Positions 24,100 to 34,829 of a DNA stretch of 64,000 nucleotides are shown piece by piece. The first letter of the stretch is position 1. Every line of letters starts with the position of its first letter. The notes beneath the pieces are model-generated. The model did not search any database. It was not told where the DNA came from and saw nothing but the letters and a program-made list of their open reading frames with translations. Origin of the DNA: Escherichia whittamii (GTDB lineage Bacteria; Pseudomonadota; Gammaproteobacteria; Enterobacterales; Enterobacteriaceae); the NCBI RefSeq assembly GCF_014836715.1, contig NZ_JACSQI010000002.1, forward strand, positions 427,126 through 491,125, given 5' to 3'. A program made the position numbers and the translations under genes.

Positions 24100-24822
24100 T
24101 CATATTAAGCCAGTTGCGGCAGCGTAACAGGCAACCTGGGTCTTATTCGGCGCGTTGATTTTTTTCTGCATGTTTTTCTGATGAAAATTAACCGTGTTCT
24201 CGGAGATTGACAAGATCATCGCTATCTCTGCCGATGTCTTACCTTCCGCGGTCCATTTCAAAATTTCCTTTTCCCGCTTACTGAAATTCATCTCCGGCGT
24301 CATCACTATTTGATCATTTAAACGCATCAGCGCCATCAAACTTTCGCGCACCAGTAGCTGCATTTTTAATTGCAACTCATCACTAAGAACGGGTATTTCG
24401 CGCGTGCTGCTACGAGAAAATGACAAAAATCCCAACGCCCGGTTCGGTAGCATTAAATACTGAGTGACTCCCCTGCGTAAACCATGTGCACGCGCAGCCT
24501 CCCATAATGGCTGGGCTTCACTGAATAAGTCATCATTCCACAATAAATGGCCCTGACTGAAGTTTTCAGGGTTGAGCACGGGATCAATAGCGAGAAAGTT
24601 TTTTGCCTGGTAATAACTGACCCATGACTCGGGGTAGTTGGTGTAAAACGCCACTTTTGGCCGAGTAAACGGTACTGGGTGACGCACACATAATGAATAG
24701 AAATCGTACTCAAGTTGGTGAGCCTGAAGCTCTATTTCATGGTAGACCTCTTCTGCGGCCTCCATCCTCTGAAAGCGTGACAGCATTGTGCGACGCCAGC
24801 TAAAAAAATCCGTATCCTGCAT
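24100..24822 (-). CDS. sdiA: LuxR-family quorum-sensing regulator SdiA
   Basis: 240 residues from ATG 24822. The N-terminal autoinducer-binding domain (YDFYSLCVRHPVPF... WVSYYQAKNFLAIDPVL) keeps the conserved Trp, Tyr and Asp residues, and the C-terminal LuxR helix-turn-helix reads SKREKEILKWTAEGKTSAEIAMILSISENTVNFH. E. coli has no AHL synthase, so SdiA senses signals of other bacteria and affects ftsQAZ, acid resistance and motility. A few substitutions from K-12 are visible. Confidence 0.96.
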   Translation of the reverse strand: MQDTDFFSWRRTMLSRFQRMEAAEEVYHEIELQAHQLEYDFYSLCVRHPVPFTRPKVAFYTNYPESWVSYYQAKNFLAIDPVLNPENFSQGHLLWNDDLFSEAQPLWEAARAHGLRRGVTQYLMLPNRALGFLSFSRSSTREIPVLSDELQLKMQLLVRESLMALMRLNDQIVMTPEMNFSKREKEILKWTAEGKTSAEIAMILSISENTVNFHQKNMQKKINAPNKTQVACYAAATGLI

Positions 24823-25051
24823 AGTAAACCGCAATGCCCCTGAGAGTGAGTATCATTTATACTGAAAACTCAAGCTATCACATAAATAAGATTTATATAT
24901 AATTTATATTATTCAGATAATGAATTACTTTTGCAAGACATCGCATTCTCTTATGTTATTAATGAGTTATGCTGATTTATTGACCGTTTATTCAGCCTTC
25001 AGAAGAGTGGATCGCCCCGGTCATTAACCCACCGGGGCTGATTTTTTCTTA

Positions 25052-25804
25052 TTATTGCAGTAGAAATTTCTCGAGAAACTGGCGGGTGCGGGGCTGCTGT
25101 GGATTGGCAAATAACGCTTTCGCCGATCCCTGCTCTACTATCCGCCCCTGGTCCATAAAGATCGCGCGGTCAGCAACGTCGCGGGCAAAACTCATTTCGT
25201 GCGTGACAATGACCATTGTGCGTTTTTCCTGCGCCAGCTGGCGGATAGTATTCAGAACTTCGCCCACCAACTCTGGGTCCAGGGCCGACGTTGGCTCATC
25301 AAACAAAATCACCTCGGGGCGCATCGCCAGCGCTCGGGCAATCGCCACACGCTGCTGTTGACCGCCAGATAAACGACGTGGATAGCTGGTTTCTTTGCCT
25401 GCAAGGCCAACTTTCGCCAACAATTCACGTGCGCGCGCCGTGGCATCCTCTTTAGGTTCACCTTTGACAATCACCGGCCCTTCAATAATGTTTTCCAGCA
25501 CCGTACGATGCGGAAACAAATTAAAGTTCTGGAAAACAAAACCAACGTGCTGGCGCAACTGACGAATCAGGGATTTTTGCTGACTTAACGAACGCGCGGT
25601 ATCAATGGTGATATCCCCGACGGTAATCGTCCCCGCTTCTGGTTGTTCCAGCAAATTTATACTGCGTAGCAACGTGGTTTTCCCGGAGCCGCTTGGGCCT
25701 ATAATCGCCACTACTTCGCCGGTTTTAACCTCCAGATCTATGCCATGCAGCACCGTCTGACCGTGGAATTTTTTCACCAGGTTTTTAACGTCAATGGCAC
25801 TCAT
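25052..25804 (-). CDS. tcyN: L-cystine ABC transporter ATP-binding protein
   Basis: 250 residues. Walker A GPSGSGKTT near residue 33, signature LSGGQQQR, Walker B VILFDEPTSALDP and H-loop VTHEMSFARDV are all intact. It powers cystine and diaminopimelate import with TcyL and TcyJ (formerly YecC, YecS, FliY). It overlaps tcyL by four bases. It is last in the dcyD-tcyL-tcyN run; tcyJ is displaced by the 4.6-kb insertion. Confidence 0.96.
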   Translation of the reverse strand: MSAIDVKNLVKKFHGQTVLHGIDLEVKTGEVVAIIGPSGSGKTTLLRSINLLEQPEAGTITVGDITIDTARSLSQQKSLIRQLRQHVGFVFQNFNLFPHRTVLENIIEGPVIVKGEPKEDATARARELLAKVGLAGKETSYPRRLSGGQQQRVAIARALAMRPEVILFDEPTSALDPELVGEVLNTIRQLAQEKRTMVIVTHEMSFARDVADRAIFMDQGRIVEQGSAKALFANPQQPRTRQFLEKFLLQ

Positions 25805-26469
25805 TTTGGCTCCCTCTCCTGGCGATTAAGTTGATTCTCAAAATGGTTCTGCAACGTCGATAACACCGTCGCCATAATCCAGTAGATGAGCGAAGCCGCC
25901 AGATACATGGTGAAAACTTCCAGTGTGCGCGAAGTAATCAGCTGCGCCTGACGGAACAGCTCTGGCACCTGAATCGTCGCAGCCAGAGAAGTATCTTTTA
26001 CCAGGCTAATAAAACTGTTCGACAGCGGCGGCAGTGCTACCCGCGCAGCCTGTGGCAAAATAGCACGACGCATAGTTTGCCACGGCGTCATGCCGATACT
26101 GGCAGCCGCCTCCCACTGACCTTTATCAATAGATGAAATCGCTGCCCGCAGCGTTTCGGCTGCATAGGCGGCGGTGTTCAGTGACAGGCCAATCATCGCT
26201 GACGGAATCGGGTCTAATTCAATACCAAACTGCGGTAAACCGTAGTAGATCATAAACAGCTGTGCGATGAGTGGCGTACCACGGAAGATGGAGATATAAA
26301 AACGCGCCAGCCAGCGCACAGGCCAGACGGGCGACAAGCGCATCAGCGCGAGAATAAATCCCAGCAGTAAGCCAAAAAACATGCCGCCGATGCTGAGTTG
26401 CAGCGTATACCCTGCCCCTTTCAACAGGAACGGCAGAGAATCAATAACCAGTTGTATACTTTCTTGCAT
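25801..26469 (-). CDS. tcyL: L-cystine ABC transporter permease
   Basis: 222 residues from ATG 26469. A HisM/GlnP-type permease with about five hydrophobic segments and the EAA loop motif (EAAASIGMTPWQTMRRAILPQA). It forms the inner-membrane channel for cystine with TcyN. It starts 15 bases after dcyD, which indicates one operon. Confidence 0.96.
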   Translation of the reverse strand: MQESIQLVIDSLPFLLKGAGYTLQLSIGGMFFGLLLGFILALMRLSPVWPVRWLARFYISIFRGTPLIAQLFMIYYGLPQFGIELDPIPSAMIGLSLNTAAYAAETLRAAISSIDKGQWEAAASIGMTPWQTMRRAILPQAARVALPPLSNSFISLVKDTSLAATIQVPELFRQAQLITSRTLEVFTMYLAASLIYWIMATVLSTLQNHFENQLNRQEREPK

Positions 26470-26483
26470 GAGCATTTCCGGCG

Positions 26484-27694
<1,211 letters not shown>

Positions 27695-27738
27695 ATGGCA
27701 ACTGTAGTACCCATGGATACCGGGCGATAGCAGATAGT

Positions 27739-27846
27739 GTGTTAATAGAATCAGATTTGTGGTCGCGTGATACTGTTGAATGTCCGATGGGTCATCAGGA
27801 ACGTAACGGTGTAAAGGCTGCTTATGTCCATAAAGCAGAAAATCTG
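27739..27846 (+). pseudogene. Fragment of a P4-type integrase C-terminus
   Basis: About 36 codons read LIESDLWSRDTVECPMGHQE followed by RNGVKAAYVHKAENL, matching the tail of P4-family integrases around the active His (GHQERN) and Tyr (RAAY). The rest of the gene is absent. It suggests that the autotransporter arrived with, or into, a genomic island. Confidence 0.75.
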
Positions 27847-28286
27847 ATGTCCCCTGGTTACGGGGATAACTTCTCCTGGCATCTTAGGTTGATCAAGCAT
27901 GGTTATCCATACCCGTTCATTAATATGGTAATCATTATCTCTGCATTAATTATTATTTATATCCAGGTCTGTTTTTAGGATAAAAATATTATATTCCATG
28001 ACGATACTTTCAGGCACTTTTCTTATAAAAAAAGCAGAAAAACAGTCACTATCTAAAATTACGCCAATCAATAAACAAACTAACATCCAGAAAACATTAC
28101 AATTTCAAATTACTCGTCAAAAAAAATCAACCTGATTGCTTGAGATGGATTTTTTCTGTTTATTTGCAATAATGCTCGCATCGATCATTTGTATGATGAT
28201 TAGATAATACATATTACTTCCCAATGACATTTACACAGTCAAAACATTTAACTCACCATTCTTAAACAAAAAAAATTGGAGCTTTT
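27847..28286. other. AT-rich promoter region of the autotransporter, no gene
   Basis: About 440 bases, strongly AT-rich with several short A/T tracts. No gene is seen. Such DNA is typical of H-NS-silenced acquired loci. The ribosome site attggag lies just before the autotransporter start. Confidence 0.45.
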
Positions 28287-29122
28287 GTGAAAATCAAAAT
28301 TAATAAAAAAGAAAGGTTTAATGTATATATAAACAACAGAAAAACATTCGGCGTAACGCAAGAGGGAATGAAGACTACATTACTTTGCAGTCTTATATCT
28401 GCCACTCTGACCATTCAGCCTGCTTTGGGAGCCAAAATGGAAGTCACTCTTTCTGAAGGAAACCCTGCAGAAATATCTGAAAATATCATTGGTGCTGATG
28501 CCTCGCATCACAGGCCAGATAATAATGATGATGGGGAAGCCGGTGAAGATGCTCTCATTGTTAATGTTGTACCAGGTTCATTACAGGATGAAAATATCCT
28601 GACAATTAACAGCGGTAGTCGCATTAGTGGCGGTGAAGGCGGATGTGCTGGTGATGATGATAATACGAAGATGGGATCTGCAGGAGGCCAGGGCGGCACA
28701 GCTATTACTGGAAATAATTTTACTCTTGTTAATTCTGGTGATATTTCCGGTGGTAAGGGTGGTTGGGGAGGTGATGGTAATGGCGGGGGCGATGGAGGTG
28801 AAGCAGGTACCGCTATTTCCGGAGATGATCTTACCATTACGAACAACGGAAGCATTACAGGTGGCGATGGCGGTATGCCTGGAGCCAGTGGTTATGGCGA
28901 TGAGAGCAGTGGTTTAACTGGGACTCCTGCTGTTGGTGGGACTGCCATATCTGGCAATAATCTTCAAATAAGCAATAACGGAAATATCACTGCCGGGCAA
29001 GGTAGTAGTGGTGCCTGGTGGGCGGTATGGGGGTCTTCTGCCGGCAACGGAGGGAATGGAGGCACGGCAATATCCGGAAATAATATGGAGATAACAAATA
29101 ATAATCACATTACAGGTGGCCA

Positions 29123-29130
29123 GGGGGGGG
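29123..29130 (+). repeat. Run of eight G within the passenger repeats
   Basis: Eight consecutive G, read in frame (Gln-Gly-Gly-Asp). It is a second homopolymer able to slip during replication and so a second possible on/off switch of the autotransporter. Confidence 0.8.
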
Positions 29131-29384
29131 ATGGTGCTCGCGGTGGTGAAGGTAGTGTCGAATTTACTACCGATCAAAATATTAATGGGAGTACCGGTGG
29201 TAGTGGTGGTATTGGTGGCACCGGGGGGATTGCCATATCTGGGAATAATATGGAAATAAATAATTATGGAAATATTATTGGCGGCACTGGTGGCACTGCT
29301 ATATCCGGGAGTGATATTACGATAAATAATCATGGCAGGATATTGCCTGGTAGTGGCGGAAATGAAGGTCAAGGTGAATTTCCC

Positions 29385-29391
29385 GGGGGGG
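29385..29391 (+). repeat. Run of seven G at the autotransporter frameshift
   Basis: Seven G after ccc. With seven the first frame reads on for nine codons to a stop at 29420; with six the frame joins the rest of the passenger and barrel. This is the only point where the two coding frames can be connected by a one-base change while keeping the similarity of both sides. Confidence 0.8.
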
Positions 29392-32019
29392 ATAAATGGC
29401 AACAGAGGGCAAGATTGTGATACCGCAATATCTCTGAATGGTGGAACTAACTCGTTGAATCTCTACGCCGGTTCTACCATTCAAGGTGATATTGTTTTGA
29501 ATAATGTTGAAAATAATGCTGATGGTAATTCTCTGTCCATTACAAATAAAGACTCCGCCAGCTCTGAAATAAAAGGCAATCTGAGAGCGGGTACAGGTAC
29601 ACATGTTTCCGTTTCGGGAGCTGATGTTTCCTTTAGCGGACTTTCGATATTTGACACAGATTCATCGCTGAATATGAGCACAGGTTCCAGTCATTTAACT
29701 GCCAACAGTATTCAGTTCAATAACGGTGCAGTGCTTAATGTTGATACTGCCATGACAATATGGAAGCAAAATGAGTACGGCTTGTTGACGACCTCCAAGG
29801 GCATAACAGGGCTCTCTGAAAATAATATTTATCAGCATAATAATCTACTGAGTGATGGTGCTGAAGACTATGTTTTAACATCACTTAGTGGTAACGGGCA
29901 GACAGTAAACGAGGTTAGTTCTTCCCTGAAGTGGAATGACCCTTCAGGAAATGGATATGGCACGTTTGACCTGAGATATGGCGCGGTGTTAGAGCTGAAG
30001 GTACGACTTGCAGATAACAATGCGGCTCAGTTATCTCATGGCTGGGATGGAAAAACGCTGACCAAAGCCGGCGAAGGAACACTGATTCTGTCTTCCCAAA
30101 ACACTTACACGGGTGTAACAGACATCCGCGGCGGCAATGTCCGCATGAACAGCAACAGTGCTCTGGGGCAGACCAGCGAGATTCGCCTGGCAGCTGACAC
30201 CATGCTGGATATGAACGGTCACAGCCAGACCGCAGGCAAACTGAACAGCGCAGCAGGTTCCATACTGAACATTAATGGCGGTAATCTGACCCTCGCAGGT
30301 GGAGGCCTGTCTGCAGGTACCCTCATCGGCTCTGGCTCCCTGAACATCAGCGGTGGCGTGTTCGATATTACTGGTGCCACCCGCGCCCTGAATGCCACCA
30401 TTGCTATCGCAGATAAGGCAATGGTGAAGGTGCTTAATACTGACGGACTGGGAGCAGGCTCGGTTAACACTGTCGGCACACTGATTCTGGGCAAGGCTGA
30501 TGCACCTGTCATGCTTGCTAACAGCCAGGTCACCATCGCTCAGCAGGGGACACTCTCCGGCTCTGGTGGTGTCGCCGGGAACGTAACCAACAGCGGTACT
30601 CTTGACCTGAGAGCCGATGCTCCGGGTAACGTACTGACGATCGGAGGTAACTATACCGGTAACAATGGCATACTGCTCATGAACACCGCTCTGGGAAATG
30701 ACAGCTCCGCAACAGACAAACTGGTTATTAAAGGCAATGCTTCCAGTCAGACCCGAGTGGTTGTTATAAATGCAGGTGGTACCGGAGCACAGACACTGAA
30801 CGGTATTGAGTTGATTCATGTCGACGGAAATGCTGACAGTGCTGCATTTATTCAGGCCGGGCGTATTGCTGCCGGGGCTTATGACTACACGCTGGGACGT
30901 GGTCGGGGAAGCAACAGTGATAACTGGTATCTGACCAGTGGTAAAAACACGCCGTTCCTGCTGCGCGCTCTGAAAGCAATGCAACCCCCTGCCCCTGAAC
31001 CTGCTCCGGGTGGTAATGACAACGACTTGCGTCCGGAAGCTGGCTCCTATACGGCGAACATGGCTGCAGCAAACACCATGTTCGTATCCCGTCTTCATGA
31101 ACGCCTGGGGCCGATGCATTACACCGATGTGATTACCGGCGAGCAGAAAAAAACCAGCATGTGGATGCACCATGAAGGGGAACACAACCGCTGGCATGAC
31201 GGTACAGGTCAACTGAAAACACAGGGTAACCGTTACGTCCTGCAGATGGGCGGTGACCTGGCTCTGTGGAGCCAGAACAGCTCTGACCGCTGGCATCTGG
31301 GTGTTATGGCTGGTTACGGTAATGACCATAACAATACAGATTCTGTACGTACCGGATACAGTTCAAAAGGCAGTGTGAACGGATACAACACAGGTCTGTA
31401 TGCCACCTGGTATGCTAATGATGAGACACATAGCGGGGCTTATCTGGATAGCTGGGCACAGTACAGTTGGTTCGATAACGATGTGAAAGGTGACGGCCTG
31501 CCGGGGGAATCCTGGAAATCAAAAGGTCTGACAGCCTCACTAGAAACCGGTTATGCCTGGAAAGCCGGTGAGTTTACCGGCAGCCATGGCAGTCTGAACG
31601 AATGGTATGTCCAGCCTCAGGCTCAGGTTATCTGGATGGGCGTAAAAGCTGATGAGCACCGCGAACGCAATGGTACCCATGTTGAAAGCACCGGTGACGG
31701 CAACGTCCGTACCCGTCTGGGCGTGAAAACCTGGATTAAGGGACACAACACAATGAACGGCGGCAAATCCCATGAGTTCCGTCCGTTCGTTGAGGTGAAC
31801 TGGCTGCACAACACCCGTGATTTTGGCACTCGCATGAACGGTGTGACGGTACATCAGGACGGCGCCAGCAATATCGGAGAAGTAAAAACCGGTGTTGAGG
31901 GGCAGATAAATGACCATCTGAACCTGTGGGGCAATGTAGGTGTACAGATCGGTGACGAGGGATACAGCGACGCCTCTGCCATGCTGGGTGTGAAGTATAC
32001 ATTCTGAACCGGGTAGTGG

Positions 32020-32287
32020 AGTAGCCAGCTCTTTATCAGTCAGTGCATGAGAGAAACGGGATAACTGTGCAATAACCGATGGTTATGACTGCGACCAGAA
32101 TGCGCTGGCTGAACGAATAAACGGGCTCCTGAAAAATGAGCTTTTACTCTCGCGTCCTGCTGGCCCGGGAAATAGTAAAAAAACCGAGGCCATTTATAAC
32201 CATGAGCGGCCACACCTGGCACTGAAATACAAAACGCCCGATGAAGTTCATCAGGCGTTTTACAGACAGAAAACTGTCAACTTATAG
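32020..32287 (+). pseudogene. C-terminal fragment of an IS3-family transposase (OrfB)
   Basis: Broken frames encode LYQSVHERNGIT, then DCDQNALAERINGLLKNELL, YNHERPHLALKYKTPDEVHQ and a final stop, the end of an IS3-group integrase-type transposase (DDE Glu region). There is at least one frameshift near 32072. It begins directly after the autotransporter stop and forms the right edge of the insertion. Its 3' end includes a hairpin (aaaacgcc... / ...ggcgtttt, 32231-32261). Confidence 0.8.
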
Positions 32288-32308
32288 CAGGCCCCGTCAA
32301 TACGTTGA

Positions 32309-33109
32309 TTATTTGGTCACATCAGCACCAAACCATTTTTCCGAAAGGGCTTGCAAGGTTCCATCTTTTTGCATTTCCGCAATGGCATCGTTGACTGCTT
32401 TCAGCAAGTCTTCGTTACCTTTACGCAGCGCTACACCTGACTCCTGGCGGGAGAAGGCTTCGCCAGTTACTGCCAGTGTATCATTGGTTTTCTTCACCAA
32501 ATCCAGCGCCGCCAGACGGTCAACCAGGATGGCATTAATACGGCCTACGCGCAGATCCTGGTACTTGGTCGGGTCATCATCATAGGTGCGCACATCAACA
32601 CCCTGAACATTCTGACGCAGCCACTCTTCATAGTTAGTGCCTAAACCAACGCCAACTTTTTTACCTTTCAGATCGTCTGCGGTTTTAATTGTGCCTTCAT
32701 TCCCTTTTTTCACCAGCGCCTGAATACCGGAAATGGTGTAAGGGGTAGAAAAATCGTATTTTTTCTTGCGTTCATCAGAAATGGTGACCTGGTTAATCAC
32801 CACATCGATGCGTTTAGAATCCAGTGACGCCAGCATCCCATCCCATTTGGTCGGTTTTAATTCGGCATCAACGCCCAGATGTTTTGCCAGTTGTTGGGCA
32901 AATTCCACTTCAAAACCAGTCAACTTGCCGTCATCGCCCTGAAAGCTGAACGGCGGGTAAGTCCCTTCCAGTCCCACCAGCAACGTGCCACGCTCTTTCA
33001 CTTTATTGAGCAGACCTTCGTTGGCAAAACTTTTCACGCTCATACCCGCAACCAGCGCCACGGCCATAACACCCATCAACGCCTGATGTCCCAGATGTGC
33101 TAGTTTCAT
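32309..33109 (-). CDS. tcyJ: L-cystine-binding periplasmic protein
   Basis: 266 residues from ATG 33109. A signal peptide (basic MKLAHLGHQ, hydrophobic core, cleavage near SFA) precedes a type-3 solute-binding fold (LLVGLEGTYPPFSF, SDERKKKYDFSTPY). It delivers cystine to TcyL-TcyN. Formerly fliY, it lies next to fliZ and is co-transcribed from the fliA region in K-12. Here the autotransporter island separates it from dcyD-tcyL-tcyN. Confidence 0.96.
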   Translation of the reverse strand: MKLAHLGHQALMGVMAVALVAGMSVKSFANEGLLNKVKERGTLLVGLEGTYPPFSFQGDDGKLTGFEVEFAQQLAKHLGVDAELKPTKWDGMLASLDSKRIDVVINQVTISDERKKKYDFSTPYTISGIQALVKKGNEGTIKTADDLKGKKVGVGLGTNYEEWLRQNVQGVDVRTYDDDPTKYQDLRVGRINAILVDRLAALDLVKKTNDTLAVTGEAFSRQESGVALRKGNEDLLKAVNDAIAEMQKDGTLQALSEKWFGADVTK

Positions 33110-33196
33110 ATTCACCCCGAATGTTGTTTTGTTGGTTTGCAGTGTAGAGCCATTGTTTGTAAAAACAAAAACAACTCTGCTACATCTTATTCTTAT

Positions 33197-33745
33197 TTAA
33201 TATATATCAGAAGCTGACAGGCAGGGGGAATTCTGCGCAATATCACCGCGGGTTTGCGTCTGGTAACACTGATACTTACGTAATGCGATGCGGTAATTAT
33301 TGGTGCTTGTGGTGGGTAGCCAGGGCGCCAGGTTTTCATCAAGAAAACCATCCTGCAGCAGGTCGGTGGAAATATCTTGCTCGCTTAAATAATTACCCAA
33401 ACGACGCAGACGTACCACATACTCGCGCACAGTACCGGGGCTCATTTCAGTATGATCAAAGAGAAACTGCTTAAAGCCGATAATATCAAAAAAATCACTC
33501 TGCGTTTTGCAGTGTAAATCGCCGCAAAAACGACACAACGCGGACCATGATTTTTGTTCTTCCTGCCAGCCATTTTCATCAAGCAGTGTGTCGAGACGGG
33601 AAATCTCGATTTTATTCACTATTTTGCCGTCGCGAACCAGCGTAATGCGATCAAGTAGTTTACGGCAAAATGCGCAATGGGTCTGACTGTGTTTAAAGTC
33701 TTTAAGATAGCGACTCAATGGCCGCCTTTTCTGGTGCTGCATCAT
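33197..33745 (-). CDS. fliZ: Flagella biosynthesis regulator FliZ
   Basis: 182 residues from ATG 33745 (MMQHQKRRPLSRYLKDFKHS), the K-12-like start; a longer frame to 33784 is unsupported. FliZ is an antagonist of sigma-S that binds sigma-S-type promoters, delaying curli and stationary functions while flagella are built. The C-terminal half resembles the core-binding domain of tyrosine recombinases (TVREYVVRLRRLGNYLSE). It lies 48 bases after fliA in one operon. Confidence 0.95.
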   Translation of the reverse strand: MMQHQKRRPLSRYLKDFKHSQTHCAFCRKLLDRITLVRDGKIVNKIEISRLDTLLDENGWQEEQKSWSALCRFCGDLHCKTQSDFFDIIGFKQFLFDHTEMSPGTVREYVVRLRRLGNYLSEQDISTDLLQDGFLDENLAPWLPTTSTNNYRIALRKYQCYQTQTRGDIAQNSPCLSASDIY

Positions 33746-33793
33746 TATTAAGAACTCCTGGTATTCAAAATTAATGTGCGGCATTTACCTAAG

Positions 33794-34513
33794 TTATAAC
33801 TTACCCAGCTTGGTGCGTAACCGTTTAATGGCCTGACTGTGTAACTGACTGACCCGCGATTCACCAACTTCCAGCACCGCGCCAATCTCTTTGAGATTAA
33901 GCTCTTCCTGGTAATAGAGCGTTAATACTAACTGTTCACGCTCCGGCAACATTTCGATGGCTTCCATCACCCGTTGACGCAGATTACTTTCCAGTAATTT
34001 TTGTAACGGGTTTTCCCGCTGATGATCGTCACTTACCAGTTCAATACTATCGCCGTGCTCTTCGCGCCACTCATCGTAGGAAAAGAGTTGGCTGTTATTA
34101 GTATCAAGCAACATTTGTCGGTAATCGGCGATTTCGATCCCTAAACGTTCTGCCACTTCAGTTTCTGTGGCGTTACGGCCAAGTTCCTGCTCCAGTTGCC
34201 CCATTGCCTGCGCCACTTCACGCGCATTGCGTCGCACGCTACGTGGCACCCAGTCACGGCTGCGAAGTTCATCCAGCATAGCACCACGGATTCGCTGCAC
34301 TGCGTAAGTTGTAAATGCCGTTCCTTGCAGGGCGTCATAACGTTCAACGGCATTAAGTAATCCAATGCCGCCTGCCTGTAGCAGATCATCAAGTTCTACA
34401 CTCGCGGGCAGTCGGACCTGCAGGCGCAATGCTTCGTGACGCACCAGCGGGATATAACGCTGCCACAGCGAGTATTTATCCATTACACCTTCAGCGGTAT
34501 AGAGTGATTTCAC
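33794..34513 (-). CDS. fliA: Flagellar sigma factor 28 (FliA)
   Basis: 239 residues starting at GTG 34513 (VKSLYTAEGVMDKYSLWQRY), as in K-12. Region 2 (YDALQGTAFTTYAVQRIRGAMLDELRSRDW) and region 4 (ELNLKEIGAVLEVGESRVSQLHSQAIKRLR) are intact. It directs RNA polymerase to class 3 flagellar promoters, two of which can be read nearby, before fliC and fliD. It is held inactive by FlgM until the hook is complete. Confidence 0.97.
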   Translation of the reverse strand: MKSLYTAEGVMDKYSLWQRYIPLVRHEALRLQVRLPASVELDDLLQAGGIGLLNAVERYDALQGTAFTTYAVQRIRGAMLDELRSRDWVPRSVRRNAREVAQAMGQLEQELGRNATETEVAERLGIEIADYRQMLLDTNNSQLFSYDEWREEHGDSIELVSDDHQRENPLQKLLESNLRQRVMEAIEMLPEREQLVLTLYYQEELNLKEIGAVLEVGESRVSQLHSQAIKRLRTKLGKL

Positions 34514-34637
34514 GATAAACAACCCTGCGTTATATAAGTAATCGGCATAATTATCCGTTTCTGCAGGTTTTTTAATCGGACGATTAATGGGTGAAATAAG
34601 TGGTTATTTGGGGTGATCGGTAAATAACGAGCAGAAT

Positions 34638-34657
34638 AACCCCGCGGGAGCGGGGTT
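34638..34657 (-). terminator. GC hairpin downstream of fliC
   Basis: aaccccgc gggag cggggtt, followed on the minus strand by attct. It lies between fliC and fliA and may end fliC transcription, though the T-run is weak. Confidence 0.5.
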
Positions 34658-34686
34658 AAGGGAGCTGACAACGTACGCTTTATCTT

Positions 34687-34790
34687 GCCGGATACGGCGT
34701 AAACGCCTTCTCCGGCCTGGACGAATATGCAAATTTAATTAATTGCGATTCACCTTGTAGGCCTGATAAGCGTAGCGCATCAGGCAATTT
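34687..34790. repeat. REP/BIME element downstream of fliC
   Basis: Two REP-like palindromes: gccggatacggcgt...gccttctccggcct near 34687-34719 and gcctgataagcgtagcgcatcaggc near 34759-34784. They lie in the fliC 3' untranslated region, a usual place for REP sequences, and may stabilise the mRNA end. Confidence 0.75.
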
Positions 34791-34829
34791 GGCGTTGGCT
34801 GTCATTATCGGTTAGTCCAGTTTTGGCGA

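Larger units (their letters stand above)
28287..32007 (+). pseudogene. AIDA/IcsA-type autotransporter, split by a G-tract frameshift (candidate phase-off)
   Basis: Two overlapping frames (28287-29420, 377 codons; continuing in the next frame to 32007) make one 1,239-residue autotransporter if the seven-G run at 29385-29391 had six G. The N-terminus has an extended signal peptide ending near ALGA (about residue 49). Then come Gly/Asn-rich repeats of the type GGTAISGNN..I.NNG.I.GG (seven or so), a beta-helix passenger with AIDA-like repeats (LTKAGEGTLILSSQNTYTG), a Pro-rich hinge, and a C-terminal 12-strand beta-barrel ending in YTF. It would be a surface adhesin. Whether it is phase-variable or simply broken is not decided by sequence. 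Confidence 0.85.

Noticed and set aside
28600..29400. CRISPR-like repeats
   Set aside because: The repeated ggtggcac.gctatatctgg-type units are in-frame Gly/Asn codon repeats of the autotransporter passenger, not spaced direct repeats.
30031..31329. 432-codon minus-strand frame
   Set aside because: It is a shadow of the autotransporter gene, whose codon bias leaves the opposite strand open; no start context or domain.
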